DNA from: Eubacteriales bacterium
GTDB taxonomy: Bacteria > Bacillota > Clostridia > Christensenellales > Aristaeellaceae
Reading direction: 5' to 3'
Length of the DNA: 64,000 nucleotides
NCBI GenBank assembly: GCA_028693055.1
Contig: JAQUWD010000002.1
Location: forward strand, 25,699 to 89,698
Shown: positions 1-9,897 of the stretch, in pieces
Layout: each line of letters starts with the position of its first letter
Position numbering within the stretch: the first letter of the stretch is position 1
Made by a program: the position numbers and the translations under genes
Notes under the pieces: generated by a model
Told to the model about the DNA's origin: nothing
What the model saw: the letters and a program-made list of their open reading frames with translations, nothing else
Database searches by the model: none

Positions 1-1208
1 AGGGTAAAGATGCACGCTAGCAGCACCACCAGTCCTCTGGAAGCAGAGATCACTGCGGATTCCTTCGCCTTGCCAATGGCTGTAAAGTAGAAGGAACCGA
101 TAGCGTTAAAGCCCATAAACAGAAAGGACAGCAGCTGGATGCGCAAGCCGGGAATCACCATGCTCACGATTTCCTGCTCAGCAGAAAACAGCCGCGCGTA
201 ATTGTTCGCCAGTAGTGACATTGCCACAAGCACGATGATGGCTACAAGCCCAAGCATCGTGTTTGTTGTTTTTCGTAGCTGGATAGCAAGCGAATACTCC
301 TTCGCGCCGTAGACGAAGCTTTCCAGCGGTACGATGCTTTGACCAAAACCCACCACTACCATGCTGTACAGATAGCTCACATATCCAACGATGGTGAAGG
401 CAGCCAGCCCGGAAACGCCGATTCGCTCCAGAATGACGACATTATACGCTGCGGCAGAAAGGCACATAGCCAGTTCTCCAATAAATTCGGAGCATCCGTT
501 GAATACCATCTCTTGAAGGACTGAGCGAGAGAACCGAAAACGACCGAAGTGGAAAACCTTGGAGCGGAACAGAAAATACCAAACGTCTATCAGGAATACA
601 ACTCCGGCGGATAGAAGCGACGCCCATGCGATACCCGCCACACCCCAATGAAATTGTCGAATGAAGAGCGCGTCCAGCACGGTATTTAGCAGGACGTTGA
701 TCACGTTAGAAAGCATCACAAACAGCGGCGATCCTTCCCCGCGAATGAACATGCCGAAGGATGAGCCCAGCACCATTAGGGGCAGCTCAAAAATCAGGAT
801 GCCATAGTATTGCATAAAGTGCTCTAGCGTTTGCGCGTCTGTGCAGAATAACCTACCAACCCAGCGAAGATTGAGACTGAAAAACAGCGTGACCAATGCC
901 GTAACGATGGCGGTGGTCGCTATGGTTATCCGAAAAACACTGTTTGTCTGCGCCAAATCCCCAGCGCCCAGCAGTCTGCCTGCCAGAGAGGAACCGCCTA
1001 CCGACAGCATCAGCCCAACCGCCAGATACAGGTAGAGAATCGGCAAGCCCAGATTCACCGCCGCCAGCCCAGCCGCGCCGATATCGTTGCCAATGAAATA
1101 ACCGTCCACCACTGTGATCATAGAAACCAACACCATAGCAATCACGGAGGGGATGGCAAACTGCAGGAGGGTACCCTTCTGACGCCCCCGTATTTGTTCT
1201 AGATCCAT
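1..1208 (-). CDS. MATE family efflux transporter (3' end outside window)
   Basis: Manual minus-strand translation from ATG at 1208: MDLEQIRGRQKGTLLQFAIPSVIAMVLVSMITVVDGYFIGNDIGAAGLAAVNLGLPILYLYLAVGLMLSVGGSSLAGRLLGAGD..., typical MATE N-terminus. Not in the ORF track because it is open at the window edge. Confidence 0.9.
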   Translation of the reverse strand, partial: MDLEQIRGRQKGTLLQFAIPSVIAMVLVSMITVVDGYFIGNDIGAAGLAAVNLGLPILYLYLAVGLMLSVGGSSLAGRLLGAGDLAQTNSVFRITIATTAIVTALVTLFFSLNLRWVGRLFCTDAQTLEHFMQYYGILIFELPLMVLGSSFGMFIRGEGSPLFVMLSNVINVLLNTVLDALFIRQFHWGVAGIAWASLLSAGVVFLIDVWYFLFRSKVFHFGRFRFSRSVLQEMVFNGCSEFIGELAMCLSAAAYNVVILERIGVSGLAAFTIVGYVSYLYSMVVVGFGQSIVPLESFVYGAKEYSLAIQLRKTTNTMLGLVAIIVLVAMSLLANNYARLFSAEQEIVSMVIPGLRIQLLSFLFMGFNAIGSFYFTAIGKAKESAVISASRGLVVLLACIFT

Positions 1209-1284
1209 AAGAAAACTCCTTTCTATATTGGCCTCGTTCTTAGATGCGCTTAAGCGAAGCTCATTATAGCAAGGAGTTCCTCAT

Positions 1285-2130
1285 TTATACTTCTGTATGC
1301 TTGCTCTGTTTGACGGGGATGCAAACGTCAAATTCCATATATCGGCAGTCTGCGGCTACCAGTCGGTAACGGCTATAGGCATAGCGTTCGTCCAGTTCAT
1401 AGCCGCTATGGGCGAACCATGTGCCGATTAAGGCCTGATGCAGCGGATAGATTTCCGGCATTTTGCCTCGGAAAGGATAAACCGCAAACCTGCCGCCCCG
1501 CAAAACGCAGGTGTTTTCATACCGAGCACGGTCTTTTTCCTCAATGCTCATGCACAAATCGTAAACGCATCGGTTTTCGTCGGTAAACCCGGGATCCTCA
1601 AAGGTACGGTCAAAAAAGACCGTATCGGAGTTAATATAGGGGCTATATTTTTCGATAAAGCTGCACCAATCGGCTTTCATTCCGGCATAGCTACCGATGG
1701 CGCGGTCATAGGCTACCAGCACGTCCGGCAGCACTTGAAAGGTAATCTGTCCATCAATTTCATCAAACAGGCTTTGCCGAAACTTCGTCCGTTCCCGTAT
1801 TTTTCTGCGGAACAGAATGGGAGAGGTATCATAATGCGCTTTAAACGCGGAGCTATAGTTGGAGGCGCTGTATCCGTAATCCAGCCCGATATCCGTTATC
1901 TGACGATGATTTTCCGCTTTCAGTTTAATGGCGCTCTGCTCCAGCTTGAACCGTTTAATGAAAGCGCAGACGCTTTCGCCCGTTTCTTCCTTAAACAAGC
2001 GGCTGAAATAGAATTTTGACAGGTGGCAGTATTCCGCCGTCTGCTCCAGCGTGATGCTTTCGGAAACATGGGTGAGGATATACTCAATCGCCTCATTAAC
2101 CGCCTCGCTGCGGATGGTTCTTGTACCCAC
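1285..2130 (-). CDS. AraC family transcriptional regulator with GyrI-like effector-binding domain
   Basis: N-terminal AraC HTH (LEQTAEYCHLSKFYFSRLFKEETGES...ITDIGLDYGYSASNYSSAFKAHY) plus C-terminal GyrI-like domain; GTG start preceded by GGGAGG. Confidence 0.85.
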   Translation of the reverse strand: MGTRTIRSEAVNEAIEYILTHVSESITLEQTAEYCHLSKFYFSRLFKEETGESVCAFIKRFKLEQSAIKLKAENHRQITDIGLDYGYSASNYSSAFKAHYDTSPILFRRKIRERTKFRQSLFDEIDGQITFQVLPDVLVAYDRAIGSYAGMKADWCSFIEKYSPYINSDTVFFDRTFEDPGFTDENRCVYDLCMSIEEKDRARYENTCVLRGGRFAVYPFRGKMPEIYPLHQALIGTWFAHSGYELDERYAYSRYRLVAADCRYMEFDVCIPVKQSKHTEV

Positions 2131-2160
2131 GGATGCTGCCTCCCCTCCCTCTCTATGCTC

Positions 2161-2610
2161 TCACACGGCGGGATAGACGACTTCAAACTCCTCCAGCACG
2201 CAAAGCCCTGCTTCGTCAAAGGAGCGCCCAGCCGCTTCGTAATCAGGCTTGAAAGCCTCTTGATGAACGCGCCGCCAGAATTCCAGGGTTCTATCTCCCT
2301 CTCCTTCTTTATACGCGTGCTCGGCCGACACCTGCTGAAAGGGAACCTCACTGACCTTGGTAGCCCGAATCACACAGGCTGCATCTCCGTTATCGTACAG
2401 GATGACGCTATAGCAGCCTACCTTAGGCAGAGGTTCATTTTCCGTTTCATAGGCGATCCGGGCGCTGGCGGTTGCCGTTTTCGTTCCTGCCAAAACTAGC
2501 TGCGCCAGTTCGTCTGCCAGCGGTCCACCTCCACAAAAGGCCCATGCCTCGTATTGATCTGCGGCAGGATTTTGCTGCTGATAAGCATTCCACATTTCTT
2601 GCGCGGTCAT
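2161..2610 (-). CDS. ASCH domain-containing protein
   Basis: AFCGGGPLADELAQLVLAGTKTATASARIAYETENEPLPKVGCYSVILYDNGDAACVIRATKVSEVPFQQVSAEHAYKEGEGDRTLEFWRRVH is typical of small ASCH proteins. Confidence 0.85.
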   Translation of the reverse strand: MTAQEMWNAYQQQNPAADQYEAWAFCGGGPLADELAQLVLAGTKTATASARIAYETENEPLPKVGCYSVILYDNGDAACVIRATKVSEVPFQQVSAEHAYKEGEGDRTLEFWRRVHQEAFKPDYEAAGRSFDEAGLCVLEEFEVVYPAV

Positions 2611-2658
2611 TGCAATTCCTCCAATGCTGGGATTGATTGGGGCGGGGCGGCGTGGGGG

Positions 2659-2717
2659 ATTTGGGGCGCTGCCCCAAACCCCGCAAGGGGCCTGAGGCCC
2701 CTTGACCCGCTTTTTTC
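2659..2717. repeat. GC-rich double-hairpin intergenic element
   Basis: Two adjacent perfect stem-loops: TTGGGGC-GCT-GCCCCAA (2661-2677) and AAGGGGCC-TGA-GGCCCCTT (2685-2703), then GACCCGCTTTTTT. Confidence 0.6.
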
Positions 2718-2744
2718 CTTATCAATTTTTCCTTGCTAATTTTC

Positions 2745-4670
2745 CTATCCTTCCGCCTCTTCAACCGCCAGCTCGGCAATCTCTAAAGCATCATACAATT
2801 CGGCGGTCTTATCCCGTTCCATTTGGTACCGCTCTGTAACCTCGCGCATCCTCTCCTGATCCGCATACGTCCCCGGATCAGCCAAAAGCGTTTCTAGCCG
2901 TGCTATCTCCTCTTCATTCTCCTCAATAGCCTTTTCGGCTTTTCCCACCGCCGCCTTCAACTCCCGCACTCGGGCGCTGGCTTGGCGATCCCGCTTCTTT
3001 TCCTTGGTTTGGGCAGTCTTGGTCACTTCCTCGGCGTCCGCCTGTATGGGCGGCCTTGGACGATCCCGTTTTTCCACATAATCGTCAAAATTACCCAGAT
3101 ATTCTGTCATGCCGTCCATATTCATCACCATGACCTTATCGGCAAAACGGTTGATGAAATAACGATCATGGCTGATGGCTAAGATCGTGCCGGGAAAATC
3201 TCGAAGGGCTTCCTCCAGCACCTCACGACTATCCATGTCCAAATGGTTGGTCGGTTCGTCCAACAGCAGCAAATTATCCTTTTTTAACATCAGCTTCGTC
3301 AGCGCGACCCGTCCCCGCTCGCCGCCGGAAAGCTTTTCGATTTTTTCAAACACCTCGTCCCCGGAGAAAAGAAACAGTCCCAGCGCTCCGCGGATTTTCG
3401 TTTGCTCCATGGTAGGAAAGCTATTCCATACCTCGTCTAAAATGGTGCTGGCGGGATTTAGATTCTGCTGATGCTGATCGTAATACCCCACATCGATATT
3501 AACGCCGAACTTCACCCCGCCGTGATCCGGGGTTGCTTGATTCATAATAATTTTAAACAGCGTGCTCTTTCCCACGCCGTTAGGGCCGATTAACGCCACT
3601 CGGTCGCCGGTACGAAGCTTGAAATTCAAATGCTCAAATACCGTCTGCCCGTCAAAGCTTTTCGCAAGCTCCCGCACCTCCAGTGCTTCCTCGCCGCTTC
3701 GACGGCGCGCATCAAAGGAGAAGCGGACGTGCGACTCCTCGATAGGCTTGTCCAGCCGCTCAATTTTATTCAGCCGCTTTTCCCGGCTCTCCGCAGCCTT
3801 GATGCTTTTTTCCCGGTTGAAGCTGCGGTACCGCTCGATAATGGCCTTTTCCCGCTCGATCTCCTTCTGCTGCAGCTGATAGGCCTTCATGCGCGTCTCA
3901 AAATCGGCGCTGCGCTTTTCCATATAGGTGGTGTAATTGCCGGAAAATTTAATCATTTTACCGCCAAGGATTTCTCCCATGGTGTTGCACACATGATCCA
4001 AAAAATATCGGTCATGGCTGATCACCAGCAGGGAGCCCTTATAATCGGTCAAATAATTTTGCAGCCATTCAATTGCTTCCAAATCCAGATGGTTGGTAGG
4101 CTCGTCCATCAGGATGATATCTGGCTTTTGCAGCAGCAGCTTTGCCAGTGACAGTCGGGTACGCTCGCCGCCGGATAGGGTAGCCACCCTCCGCTCGTGC
4201 ATTTCCGGCTTAAGCCCCAGTCCGCTGAGTACCCGGAGCATTTCACCCTCGTAGGCATAGCCCTCCATGCCCGCAAAGCGCTCCGTCAGCCGCTGGTATT
4301 CGCCGGACATACGAAGCATTTCCTCGTCGCTGCCGGTATGAGCCGCCATTTCGGACTCTAGCTCCTTTAAGCGGCGCTCGATGGCGCGCACAGGCTCAAA
4401 GACCTTGAGCAATGCCCCCCAGACCGTATCGGTCAGGGGAATATCGTCGATCTGCGCCAGATAACCGATGCGCAGCTCCTTGTTTTTGTGAATATAGCCG
4501 CTGTCCGGTTGGCTTTCACCGGTAAGCATGCGCATCAGGGTGGTTTTGCCGCAGCCGTTAACGCCTACCAGCCCCATCTTTTCGCCCTTTTGCAGGCTAA
4601 AGGTAACGCCCTTTAGCACCTCATGAACGCCAAAGCTTTTTTGTACGTCCTGTACGGAAAGTAAGATCAT
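2745..4670 (-). CDS. ABC-F family ATP-binding cassette protein (YdiF/Uup-like)
   Basis: Two ABC domains (GVNGCGKTT, LSGGERTRLSLAKLLLQKPDIILMDEPTNHLD; GPNGVGKST, LSGGERGRVALTKLMLKKDNLLLLDEPTNHLD), linker, C-terminal coiled coil, no TM region. Start refined to ATG 4670 (MILLSVQDVQKSFG). Confidence 0.93.
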   Translation of the reverse strand: MILLSVQDVQKSFGVHEVLKGVTFSLQKGEKMGLVGVNGCGKTTLMRMLTGESQPDSGYIHKNKELRIGYLAQIDDIPLTDTVWGALLKVFEPVRAIERRLKELESEMAAHTGSDEEMLRMSGEYQRLTERFAGMEGYAYEGEMLRVLSGLGLKPEMHERRVATLSGGERTRLSLAKLLLQKPDIILMDEPTNHLDLEAIEWLQNYLTDYKGSLLVISHDRYFLDHVCNTMGEILGGKMIKFSGNYTTYMEKRSADFETRMKAYQLQQKEIEREKAIIERYRSFNREKSIKAAESREKRLNKIERLDKPIEESHVRFSFDARRRSGEEALEVRELAKSFDGQTVFEHLNFKLRTGDRVALIGPNGVGKSTLFKIIMNQATPDHGGVKFGVNIDVGYYDQHQQNLNPASTILDEVWNSFPTMEQTKIRGALGLFLFSGDEVFEKIEKLSGGERGRVALTKLMLKKDNLLLLDEPTNHLDMDSREVLEEALRDFPGTILAISHDRYFINRFADKVMVMNMDGMTEYLGNFDDYVEKRDRPRPPIQADAEEVTKTAQTKEKKRDRQASARVRELKAAVGKAEKAIEENEEEIARLETLLADPGTYADQERMREVTERYQMERDKTAELYDALEIAELAVEEAEG

Positions 4671-4684
4671 TCCTAAATACTCCT

Positions 4685-5305
4685 TTAATTGTACCGTTGA
4701 CGAAGCTCTTGCGCGGACAGCTCCAGCTCCCGGCTGGTCATTCCGCACAGGATCAAGGTCTGCTCATCCGCATGGGCGGCTCGCCGTAGCATTTCCGCGC
4801 CCCGCCGGGCCAGCTCCCTCGGGCAGGCGCAGCCCCGTTCCGGCTCCAAGGCTTGAAACAGCGCGTCCTCCATCTCTCCATAGCCCTCGGCTTGCGAAAA
4901 AAAGCAGGCGCAGGCCATAAGGTCGTCGGCGGTGAGCAGCGGCAGCACCGCCGCCTTCAGCTCAGTCATTCGCTCAAGCCGCGTCTCGCACAGAGGGCCT
5001 TCCTCATGAAGGGAAGCCAGCAACCGTAAGCTTTTCAGCAGCAGCGCCTCCCGCTGCTCCCATACTGCCTCCGCCGCCCGGAGATAGAGAACCTCCGACG
5101 CCAGCAGCCGAGGCTGCACGGCCAGCAGCTCGCAAAGGCTTTCCGCGCTCACATTTTCCAGCGTGGAAAGGGGCACGCCGCAGCAATCCCGGCTTTTTTG
5201 GTCCAAGAGCCGCTTGCGCTCCATTTCATCCAGCATTTCGCCGATACGCCGCGCCAGCTCGCCCATCATTTCAATCAGGCGCAGAATATAATCCCGCTGA
5301 AACAT
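4685..5305 (-). CDS. DUF6483-like protein of unknown function
   Basis: ORF start refined to MFQRDYILRLIEMMGELARRI with an upstream GGAGG; N-terminal pattern resembles DUF6483. Confidence 0.6.
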   Translation of the reverse strand: MFQRDYILRLIEMMGELARRIGEMLDEMERKRLLDQKSRDCCGVPLSTLENVSAESLCELLAVQPRLLASEVLYLRAAEAVWEQREALLLKSLRLLASLHEEGPLCETRLERMTELKAAVLPLLTADDLMACACFFSQAEGYGEMEDALFQALEPERGCACPRELARRGAEMLRRAAHADEQTLILCGMTSRELELSAQELRQRYN

Positions 5306-5318
5306 GGGCAGTCCTCCC

Positions 5319-6308
5319 TTACTCGCAGGGGTAATGTACGCCCCATTTTTCCCGCAGCTCATCCATCCATTCCAGCATGCGGATGGTTTCGCTATGGGGC
5401 ATTTCCGGGCATTCCGTCCGTCCCGCTTCAATGGCTCTTATGCAGGAAAGCACCTCGTACTCATAGCCGGTAATTTGCTTTGGTACTTCGATCACCCGCG
5501 CCCGGTCTGGCTGGTTGGAATCCGTGCACACGGTGACGCGGGTGGCGTTGTTTACCGCGTCTACCTCCAAATATCCCAGCTCGCCAAAAACAACGCCTCT
5601 TCGGTCGCCCATACAATTCACCGATGCGTTTATGCTTGCCATACGCCCATCCCGATAGCGCAGCGTAATGCTTTCCTGTAAATCCACGCCGGTATCCATC
5701 AGCACGGCGCTGGTATCAATCTGCTCCACATCGTCGCCGAAAACCATGGAGGCGAAGGTAAGGGGATAGACCCCCAAATCCAGCAATGCGCCTCCCGCTA
5801 GCTCTGGGCGGCGAATCCGCTCCACCTTTTGACTATCGTAGCAGAGATTGGCGGTCAGCATTCTTGGCCTACCGATTTCACCGGCAGCGATGATGTCATC
5901 CACCATCTGGCGAACCGGCATATACCGCGTCCAAATGGCTTCGGTCAACAGCAGTCCCTTTTCTTCTGCCAGCCCGCACACCTCTCTAGCCTGCGCGGCG
6001 TTGACGGTAAAGGCCTTTTCGCACAGCACGTGTTTGCCGTGGCGAAGGCAGTCCAAAACATTTTGATAGTGGCTGGAATGGGGCGTAGCCACATACACCA
6101 GCTCAACCTTCTCGTCGTTCAGCATTTCCTCGTAGGAGCCGTAGGCCTTTGCAAAGTTCCTCTCCCGGGCGAAGGCGGCGGCCTTATCCGCACTTCGGGA
6201 AGCCGCCGCGTAAAGCGTTGGCGCTTTCATCCCCTGCGCTGCCATACCATTTATTGTATCCGCCATGATTCCCGCAATGCGTCCTGTGCCCATAACGGCC
6301 ATGTTCAT
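5319..6308 (-). CDS. Gfo/Idh/MocA family oxidoreductase
   Basis: MNMAVMGTGRIAGIMADTI Rossmann start, ...KHVLCEKAFTVNAAQAREVCGLAEEKGLLLTEAIWTRYMP. Confidence 0.88.
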   Translation of the reverse strand: MNMAVMGTGRIAGIMADTINGMAAQGMKAPTLYAAASRSADKAAAFARERNFAKAYGSYEEMLNDEKVELVYVATPHSSHYQNVLDCLRHGKHVLCEKAFTVNAAQAREVCGLAEEKGLLLTEAIWTRYMPVRQMVDDIIAAGEIGRPRMLTANLCYDSQKVERIRRPELAGGALLDLGVYPLTFASMVFGDDVEQIDTSAVLMDTGVDLQESITLRYRDGRMASINASVNCMGDRRGVVFGELGYLEVDAVNNATRVTVCTDSNQPDRARVIEVPKQITGYEYEVLSCIRAIEAGRTECPEMPHSETIRMLEWMDELREKWGVHYPCE

Positions 6309-6347
6309 GGATAAGCCCCCTTCCCCAAATTGGAAACGTCCAACCTT

Positions 6348-7484
6348 TTATTTAACGCTATAAATCCGTTTCTTGATTGCGTCCATACGCTTTTCACCAA
6401 AGAGCTTATGGATGCCGTTCATCAGCTTTGCCTGTGAAAAGTACGCGTCATCCGGGGTGGGGGGCGCTTCCAAGATCTTTTGCCATTCCACCGGATCAAT
6501 GTCCAGCTTCTTGAGGATGTACTCCTCATCCTCTTTTTGCTGCTCCGGGGAATACGGCGGCTCGCTCAGCTCCTCCAGCGCTTCCTCCCGGGTCATTTCT
6601 CCGTTCATCACAAGGCAGCTTAGGTGATAGCGGCGTTTATCGTACCCGAATTTCTTTGGCAGGTAGACGGACTGAAAATATTTGGTGAACCGACTTTCGA
6701 AATGCTTACCGCCGTAGTACTCCCATCCGAATTCACGGGAGAGCGTTTCTATGGCGTCCTTTTTGGAATAGGGCACATAGTTCAGCAAGTCAATCTTTGT
6801 TACGCCGGGCAGACCGAACCAAGCCCGCCTGATCGAGAGCTTCGGATATTTTTTCAAGCTCTTTCCCCGGCCGTGCTTGCGGTAAATACTTTTCAAATGC
6901 CATGTATCTCGATAGCTATGCTGCAGCGTAAAGGGCGGTGCTGCTCCCTCGGTAGCGATGTTGCTGCCATTAAGGATATACTTGACCTGATACTTTTTCG
7001 CCATATCAAACACTGCGGCGCAGAACAGCTGATCCTGCGGCACGTCCAAATTTGCTACGCCGGAGAGCATATACGCCCGTGTCAGCTCCTTCATGGTAGG
7101 CCAATCCATTACGTAGGTATGGAGCTGTATGGCTAGCTTCTCGCACATCCGCTGAATATTACGCACGGCGATTTCGCTATTCCAGCCGGAATCCACGTGC
7201 ACCGCCAGCACCCGAAGCCCAAGCTTGCTGGCCATATATGCCATATAGGCGCTATCCACACCGCCTGAAATGCCCAGCACGCAGTCATAGGGTAGGTTCT
7301 TCGAGTTTTCCTTCATGGTGGCAACGGTATGCTCCAGCTCCTTTTCGCTTATGCCGGGGCGGTAGCCGCTATGATCTCGCACCTCCACATAACGTTTACA
7401 GCTGCTGCATACGCCCTGATCGTCAAATACTATACCGGGATCGGTACTATCCATTACGCAGCGCGTACACACCTGATAAGCCAT
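6348..7484 (-). CDS. N-acetyl sugar amidotransferase (WbpG/PseA/WbuX-like)
   Basis: MAYQVCTRCVMDSTDPGIVFDDQGVCSSCKRY...CVLGISGGVDSAYMAYMASKLGLRVLAVHVDSGWNSEIAVRNI: CxxC pairs plus PP-loop SGGVDS. Start refined to 7484. Confidence 0.88.
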   Translation of the reverse strand: MAYQVCTRCVMDSTDPGIVFDDQGVCSSCKRYVEVRDHSGYRPGISEKELEHTVATMKENSKNLPYDCVLGISGGVDSAYMAYMASKLGLRVLAVHVDSGWNSEIAVRNIQRMCEKLAIQLHTYVMDWPTMKELTRAYMLSGVANLDVPQDQLFCAAVFDMAKKYQVKYILNGSNIATEGAAPPFTLQHSYRDTWHLKSIYRKHGRGKSLKKYPKLSIRRAWFGLPGVTKIDLLNYVPYSKKDAIETLSREFGWEYYGGKHFESRFTKYFQSVYLPKKFGYDKRRYHLSCLVMNGEMTREEALEELSEPPYSPEQQKEDEEYILKKLDIDPVEWQKILEAPPTPDDAYFSQAKLMNGIHKLFGEKRMDAIKKRIYSVK

Positions 7485-7638
7485 CCTCGATACCTCCCCA
7501 AAAAGCAATCAAAAACCCATTTTTTCCTTATGTATCATATCATTCGACCACCCAAGTGTCAACCGGAGGAGAATGACGCCTTAAACCAACGAATGAAAAG
7601 AATCGTGGGACAAATTGCAACCATAGCCTTTTGATTGT

Positions 7639-8070
7639 TCAGCAGCGTCTCTTTTGGATGCGCAGCGCAACGAGCCGTTTGACGTCCTCGAGAATCGCAG
7701 ATGATGTAACGGGAATCATCAACCAGCGCGCGCCGTTCAGGGGCTTTGCGTTTCCATAAATTTGGCCTACCCTCTCTGAGCAGGAAGGAAGCAGCAGCTC
7801 AGCCTCCGTTGCCTCCCGATTGCCTACTGTTACAAGACAGGTAAAAAAGCCGTCGTCAGGATAGAGCGTACACAGCGCTCGTCCGCTTTTTCGATATTTG
7901 ATATTCCATCCGGGCGCGCCGGAGCAGGTGCTGTATTCCACACGAGGTAGTATGTCATAGTTGGACTGCAAGTAGACGCAAAGCTCGTCCCATAGCGGGC
8001 TTGCCACAAAGGTCGATATCTGTTCCAGGCTCGGCATTTCGGCGCCGGAATATGCATCGCTCCATTTCAT
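7639..8070 (-). CDS. DUF3788 family protein
   Basis: WDELCVYLQSNYDILPRVEYSTCSGAPGWNIKYRKSGRALCTLYPDDGFFTCLVTVG resembles DUF3788; start inferred at MKWSDAYSG. Confidence 0.7.
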   Translation of the reverse strand: MKWSDAYSGAEMPSLEQISTFVASPLWDELCVYLQSNYDILPRVEYSTCSGAPGWNIKYRKSGRALCTLYPDDGFFTCLVTVGNREATEAELLLPSCSERVGQIYGNAKPLNGARWLMIPVTSSAILEDVKRLVALRIQKRRC

Positions 8071-8123
8071 TGATGATACGCCTCCCCAATCTTTCAAATA
8101 GCGTCTTAGGATAAAAAAACTCC

Positions 8124-9833
8124 CTATTCAAACCTGAAAAATCGAAGCTCGCCCCGCTCCCCATACAGCGTGGCAACGACGGGTCTTCCGGCTTCCTCCT
8201 CAATATAGGTTAGCAGCTCCTGGGGCGGCGTAAGATCAGCAGTCGCAAAGAGCAGATTGTCCCGGAGAAAATCCGTTGCGGTGAAGCGACGCCCGTCAAA
8301 GCCGAAAAGCTCCAATTGGCGGTACCAGCTGGGGGTGCGGCAATACCAGTCGCCCCAGATCATCAGATTGATCGCCATGCCGTCCTTCACGTCGGGCAGA
8401 AGCCGAGTGTCCCGTAGAAGATCGGGGGTGCGTAGAATCAGCATTTCGGGATTTTCCAGCCCATAAGTCTCTAAATCCGATTCTCTTGTGGCGGAAACCA
8501 CATCCGGGCGGTCGCTGAGAACCTCCTTGGTTTCCAGTAGGTTTACACCCGCCATGGAAAGGCAAAGCACAATCGCTGCGACGACGGCGATTTTTTTTGC
8601 TCCCTTCTGCGTGCTCCAGCCCGCCATGCTCATCATGCAAGAGCAGGACAGCATAGCGGCAGCGGGAATCAGCGCGCAGTCCGCCGCACGCGCCAAAAAG
8701 CGCCCTTGATACGCCAAGAACAGCAGCATGGCAGCGGTCAAAAGTACGCACAGTATGGAAGCGGCAGCCGTCAACAGCAGAGGAGTTCCACGCTTGTGTG
8801 CAAGGACGCATAGCAAGCAGAGCAGCAAAAGCCATCCGGCAGCCGTCAAATAGCGGGTGTTTTCCGCATAGAAATGAACAAGCGTAGAAAAAGCCTGCGC
8901 AACCCTTGCGCTCAGGGAAACGCTTGAAACCGTTGCATCATTGAGACGATTGAACGCGTCGGCGGTTATGTTTTCATCCATGAAATACCATTGGCGGATT
9001 AAGGCAAGCTCCGCTCGGCTCCAGCCCGTTTGGGCTAACGTATCGTCGGAGAGGGCTTGTAGCACGCTGTCGTCGTAGTCCATGGGGGCTGTGTTAGCGT
9101 CTTGAAAGGCAACCAATTCTCCAATGGCAGGATCCCTTTCCTCGATCGCCCGAAGGGCGTAAAGCCCGCCGAATAAGAAAACGCCTAATACCAGCGGGAC
9201 GATCAGCCCGCGGGTAAGCGGCTGCTTTTCCTGCTTGCGATATAGAATCAGCCAGAGCAGCGCCAAACAGAAAAAGGGCGCGGCAGCCAGAGCGCTTTGA
9301 GGGCGTAGCAGATAGCAGCCGATTAGCAGCGCAACGGACAAAAGCGTTGGCAGGAAAAGCTTCGTGTTATGGAAACGCAAGCTGATCACTTGGACGGTAG
9401 CGGCTGCGCCCAGCATGGCGGCGGTGGTCGTAAAATTGATGCGCGCGCAGGCAAAGGCTGCAACCATGCCGCAGAAAAGCAAGGATAGCAGTATCCCCGT
9501 CCAAAGCTGCGCTTGACGACTCATCGCGCACTGCAAAATGCATTTCACGATCACAACCGTGGAAAACCAAAGGCAAAATAATTGAAACAGCGAAAACCAA
9601 GCCACTCCCGGAGCCAGCGTGGATAGCCAGCCCAGAAAATGGCTCAGCACCGTATGGAGATACAGGTTGTACGTGGCGGGCACGCCGCCCTCGAAGCCCA
9701 TAAAGGATTTAACAATCAGGATGTCATCCGAGTTTTCAAAGCGAAGATAGGTAAAAAGCTGCAATCCGGCAAACAACCCGGTCGCCAGCAGCAAACCGAT
9801 GAACCACGGCAGGGCGCGGCGTATTTTCGTCAT
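8124..9833 (-). CDS. Polytopic membrane protein of unknown function (GT-C-like topology)
   Basis: 569 aa, many hydrophobic segments, C-terminal soluble portion; no specific motif. Confidence 0.65.
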   Translation of the reverse strand: MTKIRRALPWFIGLLLATGLFAGLQLFTYLRFENSDDILIVKSFMGFEGGVPATYNLYLHTVLSHFLGWLSTLAPGVAWFSLFQLFCLWFSTVVIVKCILQCAMSRQAQLWTGILLSLLFCGMVAAFACARINFTTTAAMLGAAATVQVISLRFHNTKLFLPTLLSVALLIGCYLLRPQSALAAAPFFCLALLWLILYRKQEKQPLTRGLIVPLVLGVFLFGGLYALRAIEERDPAIGELVAFQDANTAPMDYDDSVLQALSDDTLAQTGWSRAELALIRQWYFMDENITADAFNRLNDATVSSVSLSARVAQAFSTLVHFYAENTRYLTAAGWLLLLCLLCVLAHKRGTPLLLTAAASILCVLLTAAMLLFLAYQGRFLARAADCALIPAAAMLSCSCMMSMAGWSTQKGAKKIAVVAAIVLCLSMAGVNLLETKEVLSDRPDVVSATRESDLETYGLENPEMLILRTPDLLRDTRLLPDVKDGMAINLMIWGDWYCRTPSWYRQLELFGFDGRRFTATDFLRDNLLFATADLTPPQELLTYIEEEAGRPVVATLYGERGELRFFRFE

Positions 9834-9897
9834 AGGGCTTCTCCTTTAGCAGGTATGCACCTATGATGATAACGGCCATGAGCCTAAAAGTCAACGG

